In this document: positions 43,570 to 53,589 of the stretch, in pieces | How positions within the stretch are numbered: the stretch's first letter is position 1 | Layout of the letters: each line of letters begins with the position of its first letter | NCBI RefSeq assembly: GCF_027942865.1 | Contig: NC_134519.1 | Span: 20,742,248 to 20,806,247 of the forward strand | Direction of reading: 5' to 3' | Length of the DNA stretch: 64,000 nucleotides | DNA from: Odontesthes bonariensis | Lineage: Eukaryota > Chordata > Actinopteri > Atheriniformes > Atherinopsidae | Notes under the pieces: model-generated | Seen by the model: only the letters and a program-made list of their open reading frames with translations | Database searches by the model: none | What the model was told of the DNA's origin: nothing | Program-made: the position numbers and the translations under genes

Positions 43570-45728
43570 ATGATGCGTAACAACGAAAGGAAAAGTGCCG
43601 TTGTCTGCTGGGTAGCAACCGTGATTCTGATATGTCACTTAGCGCCAACGACAGACTGCCTTCGACTGAAAAAAACAGTAAAACAAGCAGGGCGGAGAGT
43701 AAGCGGTGTCGCCACCTCAATAGGCGTTCAAGAGGGCAAAATCGTGTTCGGGAAAGTTTTCCGGAAACGGCTGCAGGACGCAGATGTGCCCAGGAAAGCC
43801 TCCTCCAACACCTCTGAGGACGATGCGGCTTATCAAGCAGATTCCGCAGGTATGTTGATAATATATCGTAAATGAGTTGGGGTGACTTTGGTTTAAGTTT
43901 AACCTGGTTACGCAGGTGTACAATATCAGTTTGTGGAAGTGGCTCCTACTCTCTTATTGAAAACTTTCTCCATGCCATAAAGGTTATTTAATTCCATGCA
44001 TGGTTGGTAAGTGAGTTAACATAGAGTTTGACATATCCAGACTAAACCAAATGCATAACTGGTATTGTGTATATTTATGGCTGACGTAATAGGAAAATGA
44101 TCAATCACTCTGCGCTTGAGAATATTTGCTCTTGAAACGCATTTAAACCTTTTTTTAATTCTAATAACTGAAATGTCATTGCATTCATGAACCCTGTCCG
44201 TGCACTGGCAACCCGTTTATAGTAAATTATCCAATTTAAAAAAAATTTAGTGTTAAACATTCATGTTCACTTGACAGGCTGGCCCAATGTCGACATGAGG
44301 GACGCCTCAGCCGAAGATAAATGGAACCGCTTGGGAACCTCTCTGCATTGTTTTGATGATCACATGAAGTTCAGATCACTTGGACTGGGAGCGTCACAAC
44401 TTGCAGTGCAACAAGGTAGTCGCAGGGTTCACTGTGTGTGAAACTACAACCATGCTTGCAGTTTGCATAACACCCCCTTCTTTATTCCCACAGAAAATTC
44501 CTCACCTCTACCTTTGTCCATGGTTCCCCAAAATTGTGGCTACAACATGCTTAGCAACTCCATGGTGCTCGTTATGACAGTTCCATATGATGGCTGCAAT
44601 ATGGTTCAACAGGTAACTTTATTTACTGACATGCAACATACTGTATTTAAATAATCCTGTTTGGAGACTTGCAGGGGGGGAGGGAACAAATTCAGACATG
44701 GTTACTATGATTCAGCAAAAAGTGTTTGCACAGATGATAATGAATGATTAAGGGGGGGGGGGGTGTGTTGGGGTAGAAAAATGAGCATTTATTCAGATTT
44801 TGGACAGTAACTGGAAGATGGTGTCCTTTGTAACGTCTTAATTTTGTTGTCTTGTTCCAAGGATGGAAGTTATATGCTGCCACTGCAGTGGCATGGAAAT
44901 CCTGTGTCGCTCTGGTGTCCCAGGCGTGCAACATCTGCTGCTCCCGAGTTGCCCCATCATTGGCTGCCCAAGCATCTGTGGCACCATAAACCTCAATGGT
45001 CTCATGAGCTCCAGGAACCTCAGGCTCATGCAGCTCCCCAGGACCATCGTATTCACTTTGTACACCATCCACCCCAGACCCCTCAGGTGTACGTCCCACC
45101 CCAGACCCCTCAGGTGTACGTCCCACCCCAGACCCCTCAGGTGTACGTCCCACCCCAGACCTCTCAGGTGTACGTCCCACCCCAGACCTCTCAGGTGTAC
45201 GTCCCACCCCAGACCTCTCAGGTGTACGTCCCACCCCAGAACTCTCAGGTGTACGTCCCACCCCAGACCCCTCAGGTTCACCTGCCCCCACAGGAGCCTC
45301 AAGTTCTTCCGGTTATGCCACCTGTTTACCCCCTGCCTGAGGCCAATCTCTTGAACCCATTGCTTTCTCATCTCTTCTCTGCAGCAGTTGAACAGACGCA
45401 AGATTTGCCCAAATTTCCAGAATGCCCTCCTCATGCCCAATGTTTTTATCCTTTTCTTCCCCCTCCCTCAGCTGAACAAAGTACCACTCTAGTGCCCAAA
45501 GTCATGACTCCTCTCCAGAAACTTTTCTACTCTCATTTTCCTTGGTCTTCTGGACCTCCCATGCAACAGTCGTCGAGTCCTGTGCCAGAAACTAAACCAA
45601 CAGCCGCTCCATCTCCAGCTACCCATTCTCCAGGAGATGTCCCCCTTCAATTGCCACCTGCACAGCTACCTTTTAATCTATATGACTATCTATATTTACA
45701 CCACAAGCCCCACAATTTTCAAGGCTAG
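43570..45728 (+). CDS. Secreted ZP-N-like protein with proline-rich nonapeptide repeats
   Basis: Four exons: 43570-43849, 44278-44415, 44494-44612, 44862-45728 (stop TAG), in frame for 467 residues. An N-terminal hydrophobic segment (AVVCWVATVILICHL) is a likely signal peptide. Residues 118-199 have the spacing of a four-cysteine ZP-N module: C118, C154 in CGYN, C174 in VPYDGC and C198 in LWCP, with the GSYMLPLQWHGNPVSLWC strand pattern seen in fish egg-coat proteins. N141 is a potential N-glycosylation site. The second half is Pro/Gln/His rich and carries seven copies of a VYVPPQTPQ-type nonapeptide (residues 255-317). There is no ZP-C module, furin site or transmembrane anchor. I do not recognise a named orthologue. 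An egg-envelope role is inferred from the fold pattern and upstream E-boxes. Two ATGs (43570, 43573) are equally placed. Confidence 0.82.
45066..45275 (+). repeat. 27-bp coding minisatellite (seven full units plus a partial)
   Basis: Units begin at 45087, 45114, 45141, 45168, 45195, 45222 and 45249, each starting GTGTACGTCCCACCCCAGA, and a partial unit precedes them. Units differ mainly at one or two positions (CCC/TCT/ACT), changing TPQ to TSQ or NSQ. The unit length is divisible by three, so copy-number change preserves frame. Confidence 0.97.
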
Positions 45729-45742
45729 ACTGAAACTGTTGC

Positions 45743-45748
45743 AATAAA
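45743..45748 (+). terminator. Polyadenylation signal of the ZP-N-like gene
   Basis: AATAAA 15 bases after the stop codon, giving an exceptionally short 3' UTR. Zona pellucida mRNAs are also known for very short 3' UTRs with the poly(A) signal close to the stop. Confidence 0.75.
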
Positions 45749-45749
45749 A

Positions 45750-48400
45750 GTTTTGAATACCAAGTGACTTTGAGTAAAGATCCTGAAATTGATTGGTTTA
45801 CACATATCAGATGAAATGCTGTTTCAAATGGAAAGTGGGTTTCAAATTTAGCATTGAATGCATCGTTATCCTCTGGTCTTGGATACAGAGTGGTGCTCTA
45901 ATTGGGTAATTTCACTGTACTGCAGAAGCAATTCAAAACAAGTTTAATATAATTCCCCAGTTAAAGTGGATGGTTTTAACAAGTGGAAAATTGTGTAGGA
46001 TCCATCTGCAAACTTTTAGTTAAAGCTGTAATGGATGTACATTTCAAGGCAGTAGGTCTTGAAGTTGTCTTTACTTTAAAGCCTAATATTTCCAACGGTA
46101 TGGCCAATTGACTCGCTTGGAGAAGTTGAGGGAACTCTGTATCCTATTTTTATGGGTGCCATTGCCAAAGGCAGGGCACACATTACTATTGTGTTGGATG
46201 CTTATTATTCTTCAGTTTCCGTCATGAATTACAAATCCTGCCGATGGTCCAACCGGGAATAGTGTGCTTGTATTCATTACTCATAAGGAATTTTGGAAAA
46301 ATGGGGCAAAATAAATTGTCAATGGAAAAATGCATTAAACTACAAAATGCCCTATTTTGGAGGCCTCATAACTGCCATATGGCATCACACAGACATCATT
46401 TAAAGTTTAAATGTGACAGGAAACTCAACTTTAACTGAACTATAGGGTTTGTTGATTATATTATACAACTTTGACACAATGGCAGTTTACATTTTTTGGA
46501 AGACTAAAATACGGCTGACATGCTCCTCTCACTCAGTTTCCTACTCTGATTTCATTAATAGAAAAATTCCTCAAACAAACGCCTCTCACGTCCAAAATAT
46601 CTGCCTGATCTAGACAAATTTTGCTTCAAAACCTATGTATTTTTGTCCTTTCCCAAAGTCACCCTCATTGAGCTTGGCCTCAGATTTCTCAAAACACCTG
46701 AGCACAGAGAGCTACCACTCCATTATAAACAGGCCAACTCATCAAATCAATGTGAAAACTCATTTAAAAAAAAACAAGCAACACAGGAGCAGAATAAAAA
46801 TTACACCGCTGGATTCTGCCATCTCTTCTGGTGCTCACAGTTCAAGAATTATTCAGATACGACTTTTACTTTTTCGAAAAGTGACCGTTTGTTTGAGACA
46901 TGCACATCAATATTAAACTCCAAGGTTAAGGACACAGTGAGGGCATTTTAGCGGTTGGCTCCTCTCTTACACAAGCAGCTGTCTCCCATAGCAACTAATT
47001 ATGAAGCCAGAGCCAATGTGGCTGCTCTGTTCTAACACTGTTTATTATATTACATTAAATTACGGTCATTTTGCAGATGCTTTTATCCAAAGCGACTTAC
47101 AATATGTGTGTTCCACATCGGTAGGCAAAAGGAGTGCATTTCCTTCCAAAACCAAACAGCTAAGAGCATAACTAGTGCTAGAGTAAGTGCAATAAGTTAG
47201 GTACCTGGACAAATGGGGGGGGGGGGAAAAGACAATTTAGAAAACAAAGAAGTGCGTAGGAGGGCAGAGCCAAGATGGATGCCCTATTATAACAGCTTTA
47301 TGCTGGCCTGTGTTATGTGTGCTCCTAATATAGCATGACAGCCTCTCTGTCAGGGGGCAGTAGCTTCAATGGAAACAGCACAGTCCCTCTCCATCAGAAA
47401 TACAGGGGACTCCACAGAAACCACTCACAGCCTCCACATTAATGACCTTCATAGAAATTCCATAACTGTCTTCAGCAGACCCTTCTTCTATTAACGGGTT
47501 AATTATTTCTTTACACTGTGACTTAAAAGCCTATTAAACAGCTGTTTGTTTTAAGGGGGCACAACCTGTCCTCTGTGTCTCTCAGGTTTACAGAGTCCTT
47601 CTGTGTGCTTTCCCTCACTCATGATGCCTAAAGCAGGCAGGTTTCACCAAGCCAGTATCTCTGTATCTCATATTTCATTCTAGATTTTAAATATCTAATG
47701 TTTGACTGACAACATGCAGGTTTCTTGCCAGGCAGTAGCTTGGCACCCATCAAAATTTCTTCAGAAATTTTCTAGTTCTTTTTAAACTTGTCATCCAGCC
47801 ATCAATTGTTTTTTCCTGTGGACAAACCATGCAAGGTTGAGGCCTATCAAAGAAGATACTGGGTGTGAGAGAGGGCTCACCCTGGACAGGCTGCCAGCAG
47901 CCATTCACACGTTCAGATTTTAGAATCCCTGACATGCATGTTTTGACTGAGGAAGCAAGAGTATATTTGAAGTCTAGACATAAAAATGCTCTTTTCCATC
48001 AACTTGGAACTAGGTGCACAACATGTTCTGAGAAGGTTGTACTGGGGAATTATTTGCTGGTAATTTTTATATTTTATTTTTTCAATGCACTCATGTTGAT
48101 AATATTCTTGTCTGCATACCCTTTTCTACAATTTGAGTTCTTTTTAAGATCCAAGTAAACTATGACAACCAGCATGCAGACAAAGATCTCTTCAAAAGGG
48201 AATGCAGCTATCATTGATCAGGTGAATTTTTATGCTTACAAAAGGTCAGCTGTGGAAAAGGTCTTATGTGTGTTGTTTAGTTCACATAACTAGGAAGCAA
48301 AAATGATAAAACATCAAATGCTAATTTTTCCATACACCATGATATGTGTTAAGAATTGATTTGTGTATAGGGACAAGGGTCGAATCAGACCTCAAAGGTT
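45750..48400. other. Intergenic between the two ZP-N-like loci
   Basis: No gene was recognised. A fish interspersed repeat lies at about 47040-47110 (TTTTGCAGATGCTTTTATCC then AAAGCGACTTACA, a widespread teleost repeat motif). A G homopolymer run is at 47215-47226. Overlapping frames at 46635-46951 are low complexity in part and have no family match that I recognise. Confidence 0.5.
47040..47115 (+). repeat. Teleost interspersed repeat (AAAGCGACTTACA type)
   Basis: TTTTGCAGATGCTTTTATCC followed by AAAGCGACTTACAA is a well-known high-copy motif in fish genomes, preceded by the usual ATTACATTAAATTA segment. Confidence 0.7.
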
Positions 48401-48733
48401 CTCAATGAGTCCACCTGTTGTGAGCTTAATTCCCACAGCTGCAACCTGTAGTTGCAGTTTCACCTAATTGGTTTCACCTTCATCTAATTCACCTGGTGCT
48501 ATGACCTGCACAGAAAATAAAAGTTGGGATTTAGTTAGTCTTCTTCATTGCAGCTCTTCTACATTTCCTTCAGTTTTGCATCTCCAGGATGGAAGGAGGA
48601 CAGAAATGTAAGACATGGCAAACTATAGCAGCCATGTTGCTCCTGTCCTCTTTAGCTCCGAGTTTAACATGTATAATTTTGCAAAGCCTGAACAAAGAAT
48701 TTAAAAAGGATGTCAATAAGGCTGCAGCATTAG

Positions 48734-49922
48734 TAATGATGGCAAAACGAGGCTTCATGAACCAATGAGGCTTTCCAGCCCAAAGGTTCACCAAAAGGTT
48801 CATTACCCGAAGCCTCATTGAAACGGTCTCTCTAGTGACACCTGCTGTGCAAAAGGAATATATGACAGACAAAATTAACCCTGAGTTAGAGCATCCTGCA
48901 ATATAAAATAAACAATTGTTGTCACTGTGTCTCAATGAAAATAAATGTGTGAAAACTGCATATATGGAGGTATTATTGAGTGCTATGGTGTTGATCACTC
49001 AAATTAAATATATCAATGATGTACACTGACTACAGTGCTTATGGAACTAAAGTGCCATGGGACCGGGAGTCAGGAATAAACTGCAACCGAGCAGTATGGG
49101 CAACAAGACAAATATAAGTTATTGGTTTTTATTTAAAGAAATGTGTGTCAATAACGTTGCGGTTTAATATGCCCAGAAGAAAAAAGAGCGACAACAACTA
49201 CCGATAACTATGTTCTTCTCTCGAAAAAACACACCTGCACCGCGGGCTTTATAAGAAAAAAACCGCTACAGAGCGCAGTCAGGATACAGCAGCTCAGTCA
49301 GAAGAGCAGTGAAATACACGTGAGTCACTATTTGTCTTGCTGTACTTTGTATTTTTGTTTCATAATCATTTTTCATTTTCTCCCGTTCTAATCCAATGAC
49401 TCGGGTCACGGTGCTGATCTCCGCAATTTGAAGCCTTCAGTTCGTATCGATGATTAAAATGATTATTTTACAGTACAGTAGTTATTTGTAAAAAAAAATA
49501 AAGGTTACTACTTCACGGATTTCGCCTATCACGGGTTCTTTTTGGAACGTAACTCCCGCGAAAAACGAGGGTTCATATCCTATATAACTATTCTAACACT
49601 ATTCTAATAATAATAGATGATATGACTGATATAATAACTGAACTTAACCACTAACTCTGATACAACCAACGCACACTCTACCTCTCAACAATACCAAACG
49701 CTAACTCAAAACCCTCGAAGTGCCGCAAGGTTCGAACCCTTTTTATGCGATAGTGACGCTCAAAATGAATCAGTGACGTGTACACTGAATCCGAGGCCTC
49801 GTTTGTCATCAGTCACGTGATTTTTATGGAAACGATACAAGCCTCGAACCAACGCTTCATCTGGCTCGCCCCTTTTTGCTCGACACATGCTCCGAGGCCT
49901 CGCTTCAAACGCCACATCACTA
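48734..49922. mobile_element. Non-autonomous hAT element inserted in a coding exon (1189 bp)
   Basis: An 8-bp target duplication AGCATTAG lies at 48726-48733 and 49923-49930. The termini are TAATGATGGC (left) and the reverse complement of TAGTGATGTGGC (right), imperfect inverted repeats typical of a fish hAT family. GAGGCCTCG and GAAGCCTC motifs recur subterminally. No transposase-like frame is seen. The interior includes a CACGGGTTCTTTTTGGAACG segment that looks repeat-derived. Confidence 0.88.
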
Positions 49923-50299
49923 AGCATTAGATTAAATGAAAGGAAGTATTCTTTTCAATGGGAAAGAGCTTGACTTCCAGTCAGACTCTGCCTCTGCTAT
50001 TACCAAAGAAAATAATGGAATGCTGCACATCTATTTATCTCAAACTGACCATACAGGTAAGACAGTTGCTTAAATTTATATATTATGTACATATAAAGTG
50101 GCACTCCCAAGTAACAGGCTATTGCAAATAAACTGATGTTGGGGTGGTGTTTATTCCTAAAGTTATTGAAGCTAGCATGGCAAAGGAAGTGGCATGGAGA
50201 CGTTGGAATACTTCACTTCATTGTGGTCATAACAAGATGACACTGAAAGCCATGGGACCTGGTGCTGCTGACTTGCTAATGGATATGGGTAGGTGGGAA

Positions 50300-50300
<1 letters not shown>

Positions 50301-50347
<47 letters not shown>

Positions 50348-50350
50348 TTT
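50301..50350. repeat. (TG)n(TA)n microsatellite
   Basis: Compound TG then TA dinucleotide tract followed by a T run, within intron 2 of the second ZP-N-like locus. Confidence 0.95.
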
Positions 50351-50869
50351 TTTTGTACAAAATATAACTTATAATAATTACCCCTTTTTCTCAGGCAATG
50401 CACACCCTTTGCCTCTAATCCAGGTGCCTGAAGCATGTGACTACTCTGTGAAACTGAATGCACTGGGCCTTGTTCTAGTTGTTCCTTATTATGGCTGCTA
50501 TGTGAAACGAGAGGTATACCATGGCTCCTTCTGAATGGCTATCCATATTACCATATTTACCCTTGTTACCACTGCATGTACATGACCCAAGCACCAACTA
50601 CTACTAAACCCCCTCCAGAGAATGTTCTTGTCAATCTTGAATTTCTGAAAAATCTACTTGCCCATGACCATCTCTATGCTCACCACCTTCCCCCGAGTAG
50701 CCATGGTGCTTTTAAGAATCCAGCATTGAAACTGCCACAAATGCTTGGAAACCCTATGCTTTCCCATCTACCTGTTGAGTATTTATGGAGACATCTATAC
50801 CAAAAAGGCAAAGAATCTCCCTTTCTTAAGAAAGCCTTAATCAGGTTCATAAAAGACTATGCCAGGTAG

Positions 50870-52246
50870 TGGCTGTCTGGACTCTCAAAGCAATAGAAAC
50901 CCATTGATGTGTAACCTTTTCAAGCCTTTCATTTAAAAGGGGAGGAGAGAGAACTGGCCCCAGATGACTTGCCATACCAAACTAGTTGAAAATCTGGATT
51001 ACAGGCTCAAATGCACATGGGCTATAATAGTAGCCATCTCTCTGGGTTTTGTCCCTTAACAGTATAAACTGATTAAGTGGTGAGGCTTACCTTTGAAAAG
51101 AGTTTCCATGTTAAGTTTGACCCTTCTGTCATTATCTTACTTTCAGGTGTTTGGCAATTCTGGGTATTAAAAGATTGAATCCAATAATGCAATTTAAGTA
51201 TTTGTTAATTTACATTTTACTGCTACTTGCATTGTCTCCGTTTGACATCTTTGTGTACCGAAAACTGTCACCCATTAAGACATTTAAATAGGTTTACAAC
51301 TTTCTTTCCCAGTTATCACCTTTCACCCACCAAATGTATCGGCTTATAAGACTAAAGGAGTTCAAAGTTCACTTTTGTAAAAATTGCTGCTTAAAATGAT
51401 ACTTCATTAACTCATGGCATGTTGACATAATTACTTAATTTTACTTACAGTACACATTGCTATTAGCTTTCAAAGATCTTTCACAGTACATTGAATTGGT
51501 GCTTAAACATGTGAAACCCACTCCTGTCTACACTCTAAAATGTGTGCATGCATGCACCCCATTCTGTCTGTTCTTATATTTCCACATGGTGTGCTCTCTC
51601 CCTCGGGCAGTCTGATACTGCGCATGCACAAGCAATTCTACACACATCACTGCAACTGAGCTACACGTGACAGCTAAGAGATGTATAACACTATTCTCTC
51701 CAAACCGAGAATTGCTCATCTCTTTCCTTCTTTAGTAATCTTCAATCTTTGCTGGGCATTGAGATCCAGATCCATTCTGGGTGCAAGAAAACCTAAATTT
51801 CTATTTTGGTTTTGACATGGGCAGCACTGCCCATGTCAAGTTTGGCAACAGTTGCTTGTTTTGAATTTTTGCAATCATTTTAAGGAGTTCCTTCATCTAT
51901 CCAAGTAAGGTGAGTCTGTACAGAATTGGACTTTCTGTTTTATAAGTTACGAAGAATTTAAGCATTTAGGTCACAGCGTATTTGAGCAATTTGTTTTGAC
52001 CTCTCTTTCCTTAGACTAGGGTATGGCTGAGGACTGAAAGATCTTGAATGTAACACATCTGCAGGAAATGGAGTTTTGCTAAAATGTCATACTTAAGTCC
52101 TCTTGCAAAAGAACAGTCCATGCTCAAGCAAAGAATTTCAGTCCGGGAGCCTTACCGAGCCTTAGTCCTACTTCTTTCCATCTGTGGGCACAGTCCCACA
52201 GTTTGGCAATTGGCCCAATCCTGACATTCACTCACCCTATTTGCAG
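50870..52246. other. Region upstream of the schip1 long-form exon
   Basis: No gene was recognised. An NRF1-like TGCGCATGCACA lies at 51618-51629, where a TATA-less promoter for the upstream schip1 exon might be. An inverted pair GACATGGGCAGTG / CACTGCCCATGTC is adjacent at 51814-51838. Confidence 0.4.
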
Positions 52247-52482
52247 ATCTCTTAATGGAGGAGTACAATACAGACATGGATGAGGAAGAAGTGTTCACCG
52301 GGGGGGCCACAACACGCCACTGGTGGGAAGACTGTGATAGCAGTGGTGACTTACAAGACCAAAGAGAAGTAAAAGGCGGCATGGTAAACAGCCTCAGTTG
52401 GGCCGAGGAGCTTCAGGCTATCTTTGTACCACCGGCTGAAGTCTGTTACTGTGCACGGCGAACCAGGCTATCCAGCATCTCT
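52247..52482 (+). CDS. schip1: schip1 long-form N-terminal exon (divergent)
   Basis: Acceptor-like CTATTTGCAG ends at 52246 and a strong donor GTGAGT follows 52482. From the ATG at 52255 the exon encodes 76 residues and ends in phase 0, exactly what the common schip1 exon at 55500 requires. It is acidic at the start (MEEYNTDMDEEE) and ends RRTRLSSIS. The human long form joins the same common exon through ARTNSTS, preceded by VPP-containing sequence, so this is the probable counterpart but much shorter. It may be an internal exon reached from farther upstream (phase AT|CTC) or a first exon starting at 52255. Confidence 0.55.
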
Positions 52483-53479
52483 GTGAGTGATGGACTGTCT
52501 CTCTTGTTTGAGCTACACAGGAAGTTAATTTGCTCTGATGACCGAAGTTAACTATAAGGAAATCATAATCTCAGTAAATTTTTAGCACAAATTAAATGTT
52601 CTTTAATCAAAAGATGAAAGTTAAAGATGGGGAAAAAAATTCAAACTGAACTAGAAATGTTAACAGAGTAAAGTATGTACACAGCCATGTTGTTCTGTGA
52701 CTGTTTCTTATTCAAGTGTAGAGACGAACTGTGATTAAAATGCTAAATCCATTGCTGCTAGTAATTCCTGCTATAGCCTGGGTATATATTTAGATGCATG
52801 ATGATGGATGACTCAGAATGTTGTTTAATCATCCCACTGCTACATAGTGTCAGCGTTGTGGAAGCTGTAGATATATTTTTGTATTTGCGTTTGTGTACGC
52901 ATGTGTGGGCACATTTAGCCTTTTACACGGTGCTTGAATCTGCAATGTGTATTGAGGCTGCAGGAAATTCCTTTAAGAGACCAATAGTCCAATTAAGAAT
53001 TTTCTACACTGCAATAGGCAGATGCTTTGTCTGTAATGCTTACAAGGTCTGTCATGTGTTTGAGGTGCTTTTACATATCAGCTGTGGCTTCATTGGTGGT
53101 TTTGTTCTCCAGTATGGCATTTTCTCTCATTTCACCAGGATTTTTAACCCACCCTTTTGCTCACCTGACACTTATCATCTGCTCTTACTTCAGTAATTAT
53201 GTACAAATTCTCAGCATTTTCTAGATTATTTACTCATTCCCTATAAGTAAAGGAAAGATGGATGTGAAGTCAAGAGACAGAAAGCACGTGAGGAAGACAG
53301 CGGGGCAGATGACGGATCAGGAAGGCAGTGGCAGCACTGAGCAGCTCTGTCTCTCCCATCCCTCCTCCATTTCTCTCTTCTTTTCTGCTTCCGTCTCTCC
53401 CCACTCTTTCCACATCACTCCCCCACCTCTTCTCTCTAGTGCCCCTCCCCTCCGCACTCTCTGCTGTCTCCTCCCTCCT

Positions 53480-53589
53480 GCTCTCGTCTCCTGCACGGAC
53501 CTGCAGTATATGAGAGGGTCTCCAGGGTCTAGCTTCACTGCAGTTTAGAGGAGGGCAGGACGGCTGTTTTAGTACGATGCGCTGAAAGG
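53480..53589 (+). promoter_or_regulatory. schip1: Promoter/5' UTR of the short schip1 form
   Basis: A pyrimidine-rich tract (53341-53480) is followed by a TATA-like TATATGAG at 53508-53515 and an 80-base putative 5' leader before the MVHQ start codon at 53590. Inference from motif position. Confidence 0.4.

Larger units (their letters stand above)
48589..50869 (+). pseudogene. Second ZP-N-like gene, interrupted by a hAT element
   Basis: Paralogue of the gene at 43570. Exon 1 (48589-48733 continuing at 49931-50056) begins with a signal-peptide-like segment (TIAAMLLLSSLAPSL) and is split by a hAT element. Removing the element and one target copy gives 271 bases, which restores the phase needed by exon 2 (50162-50289). 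However, an in-frame TAA (49933-49935) sits directly at the junction. Exons 2 and 3 (50395-50513) keep the ZP-N pattern: WNTSLHCGHNKM, ACDYS and VPYYGCYV. The 3' end is unclear. The exon-3 frame runs into TGA at 50532, while a different frame is open from about 50535 to a stop at 50867. A short intron 50514-50620 or a frameshift would connect them. The DGSYMLPLQW..LWCP half with the fourth Cys is missing. Probably a pseudogene; a downstream ATG at 49936 could still start a signal-less product. Confidence 0.75.

Noticed and set aside
45087-45275. Regular 27-bp repeats resembling a CRISPR array
   Set aside because: Units are contiguous with no spacers, lie in an open coding frame, and the genome is vertebrate; this is a coding minisatellite.
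44692-45440. Two antisense open frames of about 200 codons opposite the ZP-N-like gene
   Set aside because: They are the reverse reading of the stop-free 27-bp repeat and have no splice or domain support.
52798-53196. 132-codon + strand open frame upstream of the short schip1 start
   Set aside because: Hydrophobic, low-complexity composition with no recognisable domain; lies in the schip1 intron and is best explained by chance.
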